From: Streptomyces sp. NBC_00820
GTDB taxonomy: Bacteria; Actinomycetota; Actinomycetes; Streptomycetales; Streptomycetaceae
Direction: 5' to 3'
Assembly: GCF_036347055.1 (NCBI RefSeq)
Contig: NZ_CP108882.1
Coordinates: forward strand, 2,865,001-2,929,000
Length of the DNA: 64,000 nucleotides
Shown: piece by piece, positions 11,388-21,200 of the stretch
Numbering within the stretch: position 1 is the first letter of the stretch
Layout: every line of letters begins with the position of its first letter
Notes under the pieces: generated by a model
Told to the model about the DNA's origin: nothing
What the model saw: the letters and a program-made list of their open reading frames with translations, nothing else
Database searches by the model: none
Program-made: the position numbers and the translations under genes

Positions 11388-12530
11388 TCAGGTGGACCGG
11401 CGGAAGCCGATGGTGGGCACCGCCCGCCTGAGCGGCCACGGCCGGTCCAGCTCCCGGGGGACCAGGCCCTCCAGGAACGCGTACCGCCGCAGGGCCGCGG
11501 GATCCTGTCCCTCCACCTCCTGCACCCGGCGCCACCACGCCCCGATCTCGGACCAGCCCGGCGCCGACAGCGACCCGCCGAACTCCTGCACCGACAGGGC
11601 CGCCGTGAGCCCGGCGAAGGCCAGCCGGTCCGCCAGCGGCCAGCCGGCCAGCGTCCCGGTGACGAAACCCGCCACGAAGACGTCCCCCGCCCCGGTCGGG
11701 TCGAGCGCCTCGACCGCGATCGCGGGCACCTCGGCCGCCTCGCCGGTACGGCGGTCCACCGCGTACGCCCCCTCGGAGCCGAGCGTGACGACGGCCACCG
11801 GCACGTGCGCGGTCAGCGCGTGCGCGGCCGCCCGCGGGCAGTCCGACCGGGTGTAGCGCATCGCCTCCTCGGCGTTGGGCAGGAACGCCTCGCAGTGCTC
11901 CAGGTCGGCGAGTCCGGACAGATCCCACCGCCCGGTGTCGTCCCAGCCGACGTCCGCGAAGATCCGGGTGCCCTCCCGCGCGGCCTGGGCGATCCAGGGG
12001 GCCCGCGCCCCAGGGGTGAGCGAGGCGACGGCGGCCCGTGCCGGGGGCGGGCAGTCCGGCACCGCCTCCTGCGGCGGCGGCTCGTGGCCGTGGGAGACCA
12101 TGGTCCGCTCCCCCTCGTACGCCATGGAGACCGTGACCGGCGAGTGCCAGCCGGGCACGGTCCGCGAGGGGGCGAGGTCGATGCCCTCACCCTGTTCGAG
12201 CGCGTCCCAGCAGTACTCCCCGTAGTGGTCGTCCCCGAAGGCCGCCGCGAGGGACGTCCGCAGGCCGAGGCGGGCCAGCGCGGCGGCCATGTTGGCGACC
12301 CCGCCGGGGCTGGAGCCCATCCCCCGCGCCCAGGACTCGGTGCCGCGCACGGGCGCCGACTCCAGGCCGGTGAAGATGATGTCGAGGAAGACCGTGCCGG
12401 TGAGGTAGACGTCCCAGGGCGGATCGCCGGGCGCGCGCAGGGCGGCCAGCGGATCGAGCTGGGCCTCGCGGCGCGCTGCCTGCGTGAGGTGTTCCGGTTC
12501 CTCTCCGGCGATCGCGTGGGACGGGGTCAC
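11388..12530 (-). CDS. PfkB/ribokinase family carbohydrate kinase
   Basis: The 380-residue product is a PfkB-family sugar or nucleoside kinase. The N-terminal signature is SSPGGVANMAAALARLG, and the C-terminal ATP/anion-hole signature is DPTGAGDVFVAGF with the catalytic Asp. GTG at 12530 is chosen because AGGGAG lies six bases upstream; the frame is open much farther but without PfkB similarity. An extension of about 40 residues precedes the domain. It lies 104 bases downstream of a glucarate dehydratase on the same strand, which suggests a role in sugar-acid use, for example a keto-sugar-acid kinase. That role is inference; the substrate cannot be read from sequence. Confidence 0.88.
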   Translation of the reverse strand: MTPSHAIAGEEPEHLTQAARREAQLDPLAALRAPGDPPWDVYLTGTVFLDIIFTGLESAPVRGTESWARGMGSSPGGVANMAAALARLGLRTSLAAAFGDDHYGEYCWDALEQGEGIDLAPSRTVPGWHSPVTVSMAYEGERTMVSHGHEPPPQEAVPDCPPPARAAVASLTPGARAPWIAQAAREGTRIFADVGWDDTGRWDLSGLADLEHCEAFLPNAEEAMRYTRSDCPRAAAHALTAHVPVAVVTLGSEGAYAVDRRTGEAAEVPAIAVEALDPTGAGDVFVAGFVTGTLAGWPLADRLAFAGLTAALSVQEFGGSLSAPGWSEIGAWWRRVQEVEGQDPAALRRYAFLEGLVPRELDRPWPLRRAVPTIGFRRST

Positions 12531-12634
12531 GGTGCGCTCCCTGACGTGGTGCGGATCTGGCCAGTGTGCACCACCTCCCGCCCCGCATACGGCTTCGCGC
12601 ACCGGGAGTTGCCACCCCCGTGGGCACCGCCCCG

Positions 12635-13924
12635 CTACCAGCGCGGCATCACCGGTGTCCGCCAGTCCGGCTCGGCCGCCCGCATCGCCGCCGCGTCGTC
12701 CCGCTCGCGCAGTGTCCCGTCGTCCTCGGCCCAGCGCCGGTGCAGCCGGGCCAGTTCGTCCCGGTCGAGTTCGACGCCGAGGCCGGGCGCGTCGGACACG
12801 GTGACCCGGCCGTCGGTGAAGGCGATCCGCTCGGTGAGGACGTCCTCGGACTGCCAGGGGTAGTGGGAGTCGCAGGCGTGGTGGAGGTCCGGCACGGTGG
12901 CCGCGACCTGGGTCATGGCGGCGAGGCTGATGCCGAGGTGGGTGTTGGAGTGCATGGACACCCCGACGCCGAACGTGGCGCAGATCGCGGCGAGGTGGCG
13001 GGTGTTGCGCAGTCCGCCCCAGTAGTGGTGGTCGGAGAGCACCACCTGGACGGCGTCCTTCGTGAAGGCCTCTTTGATCTCGCCGAAGGTGGTCACGCAC
13101 ATGTTGGTGGCGAGGGGGACGCCGGTCCCGGCGGACACCTCGGCCATGCCGGCGGTGCCCAGCGTGGGGTCCTCCAGGTACTCGAGGACGTCGGCGAGTT
13201 CGCCGGCCACCTTCAGCGAGGTCTCCACCGACCAGGCGCCGTTGGGGTCGAGCCGCAGCGGGTGCCCGGGGAAGGCCGCGGCGAGGGCGCGTACGGCCGC
13301 GATCTCCTCGTCGGGCGGGAGGACGCCGCCCTTGAGCTTGAAGGAGGTGAAGCCGTACCGCTCCGTCAGCTCGCGTGCCTGGGCGACGATTCCGGCCGGG
13401 TCCAGGGCCGGGCCCCAGTCGTCGGGTTCGCAGGCGACGCCCTCGGGGTGGGTGCCCCACTTGTAGAAGAGGTAGGCGCTGTACTCGACCGAGTCCCGCA
13501 CCTTGCCGCCGAGGAGCGCGTGCACGGGCAGTCCGAGCGCCTTGCCCTGGGCGTCGAGGCAGGCGACCTCGAAGGCGGACAGCACGGACAGGCGCAGCTT
13601 GTCGGCGCTCTGGACGCCCCGCAGCCCGCCCGCGTCCAGGGCGTCCCCTACCCGGCTCTCGTCCACGGCGAGGTCGAGCCCGAACAGTCCGTTCACATCC
13701 ATGACCGATCGTCCGGGCAGTCGCTCGGCCAGGGAGCGGGCCGGCTCCAGGTACTTGGTGTCGCCGTAGGTCTCGCCGACTCCGGTCACCCCGTCGGCCG
13801 TCACCACCTCGACGATCAGCCGTGGGGTGTAAGGCTGGTGCACGCCCTGGGTGTTGAGCAGCGGCGCGTCGGCGACCAGGATCGGGGTCAGCCGTACCTC
13901 GGTGATGGTCAGGTCACGGGTCAC
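12635..13924 (-). CDS. gudD: Glucarate dehydratase-like enolase-superfamily enzyme
   Basis: Enzymes of this type dehydrate D-glucarate to 5-keto-4-deoxy-glucarate. The 429-residue protein has the enolase-superfamily barrel with the KxK base motif (SFKLKGG). The metal ligands follow in RLDPNGAWS, EYLEDP and ATNMCVTTFGEI, and the histidine base is in HSNTHLGISLAAMTQVAA, which is specific to the glucarate dehydratase group. GTG at 13924 is preferred: AGAGGAG lies seven bases upstream, while an ATG seven codons earlier has no ribosome-binding site. A sigma-70-like promoter lies just upstream. The next gene on the strand is a PfkB kinase. Confidence 0.88.
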   Translation of the reverse strand: MTRDLTITEVRLTPILVADAPLLNTQGVHQPYTPRLIVEVVTADGVTGVGETYGDTKYLEPARSLAERLPGRSVMDVNGLFGLDLAVDESRVGDALDAGGLRGVQSADKLRLSVLSAFEVACLDAQGKALGLPVHALLGGKVRDSVEYSAYLFYKWGTHPEGVACEPDDWGPALDPAGIVAQARELTERYGFTSFKLKGGVLPPDEEIAAVRALAAAFPGHPLRLDPNGAWSVETSLKVAGELADVLEYLEDPTLGTAGMAEVSAGTGVPLATNMCVTTFGEIKEAFTKDAVQVVLSDHHYWGGLRNTRHLAAICATFGVGVSMHSNTHLGISLAAMTQVAATVPDLHHACDSHYPWQSEDVLTERIAFTDGRVTVSDAPGLGVELDRDELARLHRRWAEDDGTLRERDDAAAMRAAEPDWRTPVMPRW

Positions 13925-13957
13925 AGGGCGGCTCCTCTGGGTCATGTATGAGAACCG

Positions 13958-13987
13958 AGGCTAAATACACGAACAAAGAGCCGTCAA
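13958..13987 (-). promoter_or_regulatory. Promoter upstream of gudD
   Basis: Read on the minus strand, TTGACG (-35) and TAGCCT (-10) are separated by 18 bases, about 34 bases before the chosen GTG start. The match to the Streptomyces HrdB consensus is good. Confidence 0.55.
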
Positions 13988-14071
13988 TGGGGGGCGCGAG
14001 CGCGAGAAAGCGCGGGCGAAGGCGGGAGTGAGGGCGAGGGAGGGGTGAGGGGGCAAGGGGGGAACACAAAG

Positions 14072-14102
14072 AACCCCACCCCGCACAAAGCGGGATGGGG
14101 TT
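14072..14102 (-). terminator. Terminator of tRNA-Gly
   Basis: AACCCCACCCCGC and GCGGGATGGGGTT form a 13-bp stem with one mismatch around an ACAAA loop. It lies seven bases beyond the tRNA 3' end and is followed on the minus strand by TTCTTTGTGTT. Confidence 0.8.
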
Positions 14103-14109
14103 CGATCGG

Positions 14110-14179
14110 AGCGCCGGGCAGGCCTTGCACCTGCATTTCCCCGCAGGAAGCGGGGCGTCTTTCCTTGGACCACCAACGC
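14110..14179 (-). tRNA. tRNA-Gly (anticodon UCC)
   Basis: The sequence folds into a complete cloverleaf. The acceptor GCGTTGG/CCGGCGC contains two G-U pairs and the discriminator is U, as in glycine tRNAs. A short D-stem GTC/GAC encloses a loop containing GG. The anticodon stem CCCCG/CGGGG holds the loop CTTCCTG with anticodon TCC, and the T-stem is GCAGG/CCTGC. CCA is not encoded beyond CC. Two oddities: the T-loop is TGCAAGG, with G where pseudouridine-55 is expected, and position 37 is T. A strong terminator follows, which supports an expressed gene. Confidence 0.85.
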
Positions 14180-14541
14180 ACTGTCCGCCACCGGGAGTTC
14201 CGGCGACCGCGACGTGATCAACCATAGCGCATCCGGAGCCCGATGTGATCACCCGACAGGAAAGTCCGGGAAGCCGGGGCGGTTCGGGAGGCGGGGCAGT
14301 CCGGAAGGCGGGGGCAGCCTGGAAGGCCGGGGAAGCCGACCGGTTTGGCGCCCGCTTCTACCCGCGCTTCCGTACCGCAAACCCCATGTGATCCACATCA
14401 CCGCACACCGCCTTCTTCTCGTACCGCGTGCTTGATACAACTTGCTCGCGCGCCCCCGTCGTTCGACGGCCCGTCGCGCCCTCCCCCCTCTTCTTCCGAG
14501 CGGCTCCCCCGAGCGCTCCTTCGTCTGCCCCGGGAACGCCC
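14180..14541. other. Gene-free divergent region between tRNA-Gly and an MFS gene
   Basis: About 360 bases without a convincing gene. It must hold the tRNA-Gly promoter (a TATGGT-like -10 on the minus strand near 14224) and the promoter of the MFS gene. Part of it (14260-14345) is a G-rich imperfect repetition of GGAAG/CGGGG words. The MFS frame is open from 14428 but that part has no ribosome-binding site and no membrane character. Confidence 0.5.
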
Positions 14542-15840
14542 GTGTCCGCCCCCCGCTCTCTTCCCTGGCCCCTCGTCGCCCTCTTCACGGCCGGGTATCT
14601 CTCGTCGTACCTGCTGCCGACCACGGTCGGCCGGCTGGACGCCGGCCTGCCACTGTCCGCCACCCAGGCCGGGGCCATCGGCAGTGCGCTGCTGCTGAGT
14701 TCGGCGTCGGCCGGCTTCCTGCTGGCCTCGCGCGTCGACCGGACCGGGGCCCGCACCCTGGCCAGGCTGGGGCTGACCCTCGCGGTCCTCGGCTACGGCG
14801 GCGCCGCCTTCACCGGGATCGTCCCGGCCGTCGTCGCGGGCGCGGTCGTCGGCGGTTTCGGGTCCGGTACGGTCACCGCGGTCGCCGCGAGCGGTATCGC
14901 GGGCCGCCCCGACCCGCACCGCGTCACCACGCTCGGCCTGCTCTGCGTCTCCGCTCTCGCGGGCGCCCTCTACCTGACGATCCCCCGCCTCGGCCCGGGC
15001 CACGGCCTGCCGCTCGCCGCGATCGCGCTGACCGCGCTCGCCGTGTGGCCGCTCACCGGCCGGCTGCCCGCCGCTGCCGCCCCGGCCGGCGGGACCGCCG
15101 CGGCGCGGGGCCGGCTGCCGCATCCGCGTACCGGGCTGCTGCTGGCCGTCGCGATGCCCTTCTGGTCCCTGACGCAGAACTCCCTGTGGGGCGTCAGCGG
15201 CCGCATCGGCCTCGTCCAGGCGCACCTCACCGAGGTCACCGTCGGCGCGGTGTTCGCGGTCGCGCTCGGCGCCGGACTGCTCGGCGTCATAGGTGCCGGC
15301 GTGGTCGGACAGCGCCTCGGCCGGGCCGTGCCGATCGGCGTCGGCACGGCGCTCATCGCGGTCTGCGTCCGGCTCAGCGCGTCGGCCGACGGCCTGCGGT
15401 CCTTCGCGGCGGGCGAGATCGCCTGGAACCTGCTCTACCCCGTCGTGCTGTCGTACGTCATCGGCCTGGCCGCCTCCCTGGACCCGCGCGGCCGCTGGGC
15501 CGTACTGGTCGGCTCGGCGGCCTCGCTGGGCACCGCGGCCGGTCCGCTGGCCGGGAGCCTGCTCGCGGCCCGGGCGGGCTTCCCGGTGATGGGTGAGGTG
15601 CTGGCCGCCGGACTGCTGGCGGTCACGGTGCCGATGACGGTGGTGGCGCGCCGGACGGAGCGGCGGCCGCTGCCGCTGCCGGTCGTGGACATCCCCGTGG
15701 AGACGGCCGCCCTGCCCGCCCGGAGCGCGTACGACACCGCCTCGGTCGTGGCCGTCCCCATGGAGACGGCCGCCGTGTCCGCCCGCGGCGCGTACGACAC
15801 CGCCTATCCGAAGGTGTACGCCTCGACCTCGGCGAGGTAG
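14542..15840 (+). CDS. MFS transporter with duplicated C-terminal tail
   Basis: The predicted product is a 432-residue major facilitator protein with about 12 hydrophobic segments, starting at PWPLVALFTAGYLSSYLLP. It lacks a strong motif A, so it is a divergent MFS member, and no substrate can be assigned. GTG at 14542 is preferred because GGGAA lies just upstream and the first helix follows directly; GTG at 14428 would add 38 Pro/Ala-rich residues. The cytoplasmic C-terminus ends in two 21-residue repeats (about VPxETAAxxARxAYDTA). The last 37 bases overlap the 3' end of the convergent deaminase gene. Confidence 0.75.
   Translation: MSAPRSLPWPLVALFTAGYLSSYLLPTTVGRLDAGLPLSATQAGAIGSALLLSSASAGFLLASRVDRTGARTLARLGLTLAVLGYGGAAFTGIVPAVVAGAVVGGFGSGTVTAVAASGIAGRPDPHRVTTLGLLCVSALAGALYLTIPRLGPGHGLPLAAIALTALAVWPLTGRLPAAAAPAGGTAAARGRLPHPRTGLLLAVAMPFWSLTQNSLWGVSGRIGLVQAHLTEVTVGAVFAVALGAGLLGVIGAGVVGQRLGRAVPIGVGTALIAVCVRLSASADGLRSFAAGEIAWNLLYPVVLSYVIGLAASLDPRGRWAVLVGSAASLGTAAGPLAGSLLAARAGFPVMGEVLAAGLLAVTVPMTVVARRTERRPLPLPVVDIPVETAALPARSAYDTASVVAVPMETAAVSARGAYDTAYPKVYASTSAR
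15681..15806 (+). repeat. Two 63-bp direct repeats at the 3' end of the MFS gene
   Basis: Copies 15681-15743 and 15744-15806 have period 63 (21 codons) and share most bases, including ATCCCCGTGGAGACGGCCGCC-like and GCGTACGACACCGCC stretches. They encode the repeated tail of the MFS protein. The second copy reaches into the convergent deaminase stop region. Confidence 0.8.
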
Positions 15841-16796
15841 CGGGCCCGGCGCTCCTCGTCGTCCTCCAGGAAGGAGGCGAGGAAGGAGTTGCGGGCCAGT
15901 TCGCGCAGCCGGTCCTCGGTCAGGCCGAGGGTCTCGCGGACGGCGTCGAAGTTGTCGCCGGCGTAGCCGCCGAAGTAGGCCGGGTCGTCGGAGTTGACCG
16001 TGCACATCAGGCCGGCGTCGAGCATCGCGGGCAGCGGGTGGTCGGCGAGGACGTCGACGGTGCGCAGCCGGACGTTGGACAGCGGGCACAGGGTCAGCGG
16101 GATGCGCTCGCGGACCAGTCGCTCGACCAGCGCCGGGTCCTCCATGCAGCGCAGGCCGTGGTCGACGCGCTCCACGCCGAGCACGTCCAGGGCCTCGGTG
16201 ATGTACTGCGGCGGCCCCTCCTCGCCGGCGTGCGCCACGCGGCGCAGCCCGAGGGCGGCGGCGGCCTCGTACACCTCGCGGAACTTCACCGGCGGGTGCC
16301 CGACCTCGGCCGAGTCGAGGCCGACACCGGTGATCCGGTCCAGGTGGGGCTTGGCCAGCTCCAGGGTTTCCAGGGCCGACTCGGCGGACTCGTCGCGCAG
16401 GAAGCACAGGATCAGCCGGGTGGAGACGCCGTGCTTCTCCACACTGGTGCCGAGCGCCCGCCACAGCCCGTTCACGACGGTGGCCATGTCGACACCGCGG
16501 GCGAGGTGCGCCTGCGGGTCGAAGAAGATCTCCGCGTGCCGTACGCCCTGCGCGGCGGCGCGGGCGAGGTAGGCGTCGGCGAGGTCCTCGAAGTCCTGCT
16601 CGGTGCGCAGGACGGCCATCAGCTCGTAGTACAGGTTCAGGAAGGACTGGAGGTCGTCGAACTGGTACGCCTTGCGCAGCTCGTCGGTGTCCGCGTAGGG
16701 CAGCGTGACGCCGTTGCGCTCGGCGAGCCGGAACGCCAGCTCGGGCTCCAGGGTGCCTTCGATGTGGAGGTGCAGTTCTGCTTTCGGGAGGGGCAT
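15804..16796 (-). CDS. Adenine/adenosine deaminase (adenine-deaminase subtype)
   Basis: This 330-residue zinc hydrolase belongs to the adenosine/AMP deaminase superfamily of purine salvage. Zinc ligands and catalytic residues are visible in ELHLHIEGTLEPE (HxH), HAGEEG (His and Glu), VDHGLRC and NSDDPAYFGGY. The last motif, with YFGGY rather than the adenosine deaminase form, and AEIFFDPQAH resemble the adenine deaminase branch (yeast Aah1-like). Adenine to hypoxanthine is therefore the more likely reaction; adenosine cannot be excluded. ATG at 16796 is chosen over a TTG immediately before it. The 3' end overlaps the MFS gene by 37 bases on the opposite strand. Confidence 0.88.
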   Translation of the reverse strand: MPLPKAELHLHIEGTLEPELAFRLAERNGVTLPYADTDELRKAYQFDDLQSFLNLYYELMAVLRTEQDFEDLADAYLARAAAQGVRHAEIFFDPQAHLARGVDMATVVNGLWRALGTSVEKHGVSTRLILCFLRDESAESALETLELAKPHLDRITGVGLDSAEVGHPPVKFREVYEAAAALGLRRVAHAGEEGPPQYITEALDVLGVERVDHGLRCMEDPALVERLVRERIPLTLCPLSNVRLRTVDVLADHPLPAMLDAGLMCTVNSDDPAYFGGYAGDNFDAVRETLGLTEDRLRELARNSFLASFLEDDEERRARYLAEVEAYTFG

Positions 16797-16827
16797 CAAA
16801 GCATCGTACGGCCCTCCACCTGGCCCT

Positions 16828-17733
16828 TCACCTACGCCGGGGCAGCGGCACTCTCTGCAGGTCGTACGCCACGGTCAGCTCGCCCTCGAATCCGGCCGCC
16901 CGGGCCTGCCGCGCGAACTCCTCGGGATCGGAGTAGCGCTGGCTGAAGTGGGTGAGCACGAGGTGTCGTACCCCCGCGTCGCGGGCCACGGCCCCGGCCT
17001 GCCCGGCGGTCAGATGTCCGTGCTCGACGGCCAGCCGGGTGTCCTCGTCGAGGAAGGTGGACTCGATGACGAGCAGGTCGCAGCCCTCGGCGAGCGCGTG
17101 CACGCCCTCGCACAGCCGGGTGTCCATGACGAACGCGAAGCGCTGTCCGCGCCGCACCTCGCTCACCTCGTCCAGGGTCACGTCCCCGAGCCGGCCCTCG
17201 CGCTGGAGCCGGCCGACGTCCGGCCCCTGGATGCCGTGCGCGGCGAGCCGCTCGGGCAGCATGCGCAGCCCGTCGGGTTCGGTGAGCCGGTAGCCGTAGG
17301 ACTCGACGGGGTGCGACAGCCTGCGCGTGTCCAGGGTGTACGACGGCGTGACGGCGAGGACGCCGTCCGCGTCGGCCGGTGCCTCGGTGAGCGCGACCGT
17401 CTCCCGGTAGGCGGTGGCGTACCGCAGCCGGTCGAAGAAGTGCTGCCCGGAGCGCGGGTAGTGCGCGGTGATCTCGTGCGGGACCTGGTCGAGGTTGATC
17501 CGCTGGATGACGCCGGCGAGGCCGAGGGAGTGGTCGCCGTGGAAGTGCGTGACGCAGATCCGGTTCAGGTCGTGGGCGGCGACCCCGGCGCGCAGCATCT
17601 GCCGCTGGGTGCCCTCGCCGGGGTCGAACAGGATGCCCTCGCCGTCCCAGCGCAGCAGGTAGCCGTTGTGGTTGCGGTGCCGGGTAGGGACCTGGCTGGC
17701 GGTGCCGAGCACCACCAATTCACGTACGGACAC
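16828..17733 (-). CDS. rnz: Ribonuclease Z
   Basis: RNase Z cleaves the 3' trailer of tRNA precursors, which matters here because the tRNA genes in this window do not encode CCA. The 301-residue protein has the metallo-beta-lactamase core with [11 protein letters not shown], the aspartate in [11 protein letters not shown], the STFLDED segment and the late HFSQRYSD histidine motif typical of RNase Z. It starts with GTG six bases after the HIT gene stop, so the HIT-rnz pair is an operon. The start of the deaminase gene follows 31 bases downstream. Confidence 0.92.
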   Translation of the reverse strand: MSVRELVVLGTASQVPTRHRNHNGYLLRWDGEGILFDPGEGTQRQMLRAGVAAHDLNRICVTHFHGDHSLGLAGVIQRINLDQVPHEITAHYPRSGQHFFDRLRYATAYRETVALTEAPADADGVLAVTPSYTLDTRRLSHPVESYGYRLTEPDGLRMLPERLAAHGIQGPDVGRLQREGRLGDVTLDEVSEVRRGQRFAFVMDTRLCEGVHALAEGCDLLVIESTFLDEDTRLAVEHGHLTAGQAGAVARDAGVRHLVLTHFSQRYSDPEEFARQARAAGFEGELTVAYDLQRVPLPRRR

Positions 17734-17739
17734 GGCGAC

Positions 17740-18093
17740 TTACCCGGGGGGCCATTCGAGGCCGCGGCCGCCGAGGACGTGCGCGTGGGCGTGCCAGACG
17801 GTCTGGCCGGCGCCGCTGCCGGTGTTGAAGACGGTGCGGTAGCTCTCGAGCTTCTCCTCGTCGGCGACGGCCCGCGTCTCGGCGAGGACGTCGGCGGCGA
17901 GCGCGGGCGCGGCCTCGGCCAGCTCGGCGGCGTTCTTGTAGTGGGCCTTGGGGACCACCAGGACGTGGGTGGGGGCCTGGGGGTTTATGTCCCGGAAGGC
18001 GAGGGTGGTTTCGGTCTCCCGGACGATCGTCGCCGGGATCTGCCTCGCGACGATCTTGCAGAACAGGCAGTCGTCCTGCGGCTCTCCCGCCAT
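17740..18093 (-). CDS. HIT family nucleotide hydrolase
   Basis: The 117-residue protein is a HINT-type histidine triad protein that cleaves nucleoside phosphoramidates or similar nucleotide conjugates. It shows CLFCKIVARQIPATIV at the start, AFRDINPQAPTHVLVVPK in the middle, and the triad HAHAHVLGG with WHxHxHxxGG spacing near the C-terminus. ATG at 18093 matches the usual family start; a GTG 28 codons upstream would add a tail without HIT similarity. It is followed six bases later by rnz and preceded by the tricorn protease gene and a strong inverted repeat. Confidence 0.9.
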   Translation of the reverse strand: MAGEPQDDCLFCKIVARQIPATIVRETETTLAFRDINPQAPTHVLVVPKAHYKNAAELAEAAPALAADVLAETRAVADEEKLESYRTVFNTGSGAGQTVWHAHAHVLGGRGLEWPPG

Positions 18094-18219
18094 TGCGCTG
18101 CGCTCGCTTTCGCCGGTGATCAGTACGGGGGCATCGTAGTCGTTCGGGTGCGGGTCCGTGGGGCTGGTCGCGCTCACGCGGCGGTGGCCGCATATCGATA
18201 CGGCCCCGCGCCCCTAAAT

Positions 18220-18271
18220 CCTGTCGTCGAACTCCCGTTGTCCGCCCGGAGTGCGGTAGTTCGACAACAGG
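18220..18271 (-). terminator. Long inverted repeat after the tricorn protease gene
   Basis: CCTGTCGTCGAACT (18220-18233) and AGTTCGACAACAGG (18258-18271) pair over 14 bp with one G-U, around a 24-base loop that has its own short GC stem. It lies two bases beyond the tricorn stop and upstream of the HIT gene. A terminator is most likely; there is no U-tract. Confidence 0.6.
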
Positions 18272-18273
18272 GC

Positions 18274-21200
18274 CTAGGTCGGCAGGCCCGGTGGTGTCTT
18301 TGCGGGCACCGTTTCCAATGCCTCCAGTGCCAGCCGTATCGCCTCGTCGAGCTGGGGATCTCTCCCCGCCGCCCAGTCCTGCGGGGTCTGTACGACCTCC
18401 ACGTCCGGGTCGACGCCGTGGTTCTCCACGTCCCAGCCGTGCCCCTCCATCCAGAAGGCGTACTTGGGCTGGGTGACCAGGGTGCCGTCGACCAGGCGGT
18501 AGCGGCTGTCGATGCCGATGACGCCGCCCCAGGTGCGGGTGCCGACGACCGGCCCGATGCCGAGGGCGCGGATGGCCGCGTTGACGATGTCGCCGTCGGA
18601 GCCGGAGAACTCGTTGGCGACGGCGACGACGGGGCCGCGCGGGGCGTCCTGCGGATAGCTGAAGGGCCGTCTGCCGCGGGGCAGGTCCCAGCCGACGATC
18701 CGGCGGGCCAGCTTCTCCACGACCAGTTGGGAGGTGTGGCCGCCGCGGTTCTCGCGCACGTCGACGACGAGTCCCTCGCGGGCCACCTCGACGCGCAGGT
18801 CGCGGTGGATCTGGGCCCAGCCGGGCGCCTGCATGTCCGGCACGTGCAGGTAGCCGAGGCGGCCGCCGGACCGCTCGTGGACGTGGGCCCGCCGGTCGGC
18901 GACCCAGTCGTGGTAGCGCAGGGGCTCCTCGTCGGCGAGGGGGACCACGACCGCGTGCCGGGGCTCGCCCCCGCCGGCGGGCGAGACGGTCAGCTCGACG
19001 GGCTTTCCGGCGGTGCCGGTCAGCAGCGGTCCGGGGCCGGTGACCGGGTCGACCGGATGCCCGCCGACCGCGACGATCGCGTCCCCGGGGCGTACGGCGA
19101 CGCCGGGCGCGGTGAGCGGGGAGCGGGCCTGCGGGTCGGAGGTCTCGGACGGCAGGATGCGGTCGACGCGCCAGGCGCCGTCGCCGTGACGGGAGATGTC
19201 GGCGCCGAGCAGTCCCTGCCGGGCGCCGTTGCCCCAGGCGCCGTGCGGGATGACGTAGGCGTGCGAGGTGCCGAGTTCGCCGTGCACCTCCCACAGCAGG
19301 TCCACGAGGTCGTCGTGGGTGGCGAGGCGGGCGAGGAGGGGCCGGTAGCGGTCGAGGACGCCGTCCCAGTCGACGCCGCCCATGTCCGGCCGCCAGAAGT
19401 TGTCCCGCATGACGCGGCCCGTCTCGTCGTACATCTGCCGCCACTCGGCGACCGGGTCGACGGTCTGCCGGATCCGGGTCAGGTCGACGGTGATGTTCGA
19501 GTCGCTGTCCTCGTCGTCGGAGGCGCGCCGGTCGGCGGGTACGACCTTGAGCCGCTCGTCGGTCCACAGCAGCACCCGCTTGCCGTCGCCGCTGACCTCG
19601 AAGTGGTCGGCGTCGCCCTCGAGGTGTTCGAGGCGCTGCTGGGCGAGGTCGTACCGCTCCAGCGCGGTCTTGGGGTCGGGGGCGTCGGGTGTGGCGCGGG
19701 TGGCGCCGAGGACGCCGCGCACGGGGTGGCGCAGCCAGAGCACGCCGTCCTTGGCGGCGCGCAGGTTGGTGTAGCGGGCGGCCTCGACCGGGAAGGGCAC
19801 GATGCGGTCGGCGAGGCCGTCGAGGTCGACGCGGGTCGTCGGGGTGCCCTCGGAGTCGGGGGTCTCCTCCTTGTCCGGGGTTCCGAAGGGCCGGCCGTGG
19901 CGCTGCGGTCCGAAGGGGGACGGTGTGGTCGCGGCGAGGGTGATCAGGTGCGGGCGGACGCCCTCCACGAAGGCCAGGTCGAAGACGTGCTCGTCGTAGA
20001 CCGGGTCGAAGGCGCGGCTGGAGAGGAACGCGAGGTGCTTGCCGTCCGGGGTGAAGGCGGGGGCGTAGTCCTGGAAGCGCAGCGGGGTCGCCTCGGTGAC
20101 CGACAGGTCGGTGGTGCGGGCGATGCGGATCTGGGAGAGCGGGCGGGGTCCGGGGTGGGCCCAGGCGAGCCAGCCGGAGTCGGGCGAGAAGGCCAGGCCG
20201 GTGACGTCTCCGTGCTCGCTGCGGTCGGCCTCGCGGACCTCGCCGGTCTCGCGTTCGACCAGCAGCAGCCGTCCGTCGTGCGAGGCGACGGCGGCCCGGC
20301 TGCCGTCGGGGGCCATGGCGAGGGCCAGTACGCGGCCGAGCTGTCCGGCGGCGAGCCGGCGCGGGACGGCACCGGGGAGGAGGCCGGTGGCGGGGGCGAA
20401 CTCCAGGGCGTCGTCGCCCTCGGCGTCCGTCACCCACACCACCCACTCCTCGCCGTCGGCGCGGAAGGTGCGCGGCAGCCGGGCCCGTACGCCGGGCTGC
20501 GCGGCGAGCGCGCGGGCCGGCCCGAAGCGGTGGGTGACCCAGTGGACGGCGCCGCGCACGGCGACCGCGCTGCCGCGCGCGGTGTGGTCGGGGGCGGCGG
20601 CGCCGAACCAGCGGGCGGCGGCGACGGGATGGGGCTGGAGGTCCACGCGCGGGCCGCCGAGCCGGATGTCCAGCCGGCGTGGGGCGGCGCCGAACAGGTC
20701 GTCCAGGATCCACAGTTCGCCGGCGCTGGACCAGACGGCGCGGCTGCCGTCGCCGGCGGCGTGCCGGGCGTAGAAGCCTGTCCCGCTCCCGGCGCCGCCC
20801 GGGCGGGAGGCGTCCGCGAGGGGGGTGTGGCGGCGCAGGTCCGTCCCGTCGGCGAGGGAGGAGTACAGGGCGCCGGTGCCCTCGTGGTCGGAGAGGAACG
20901 CGATCCGGTCCCCCGCCCACAGCGGGTTCTCGATGTTGCCGTCCAGTTCCTCGTGCAGCCGTGTGAACCGGCCGTCGCCCTCCCGGTCGATCCACAGCTT
21001 GCCCGCCGTGCCGCCCCGGTAGCGCTTCCACGTGGCGGCCTCGCGGCCCATGGTGGCGGACAGCAGCACGGTGTGCGGGCCATGGGCGACGTCGCCGACC
21101 GGCCCGTAGGGCAGGGTGGTCGCCGGTCCGCCGTCCAGTGGGACGGCGCGGGCCCAGGTGCGGCGCAGACTGGCCTGGCCCTGGGCGCTGATCGCGAGGA

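Noticed and set aside
11388..13460. Frame joining the PfkB kinase to an upstream Arg/Pro-rich stretch
   Set aside because: The upstream part is a wrong-frame reading of the gudD gene; a good ribosome-binding site stands before GTG 12530.
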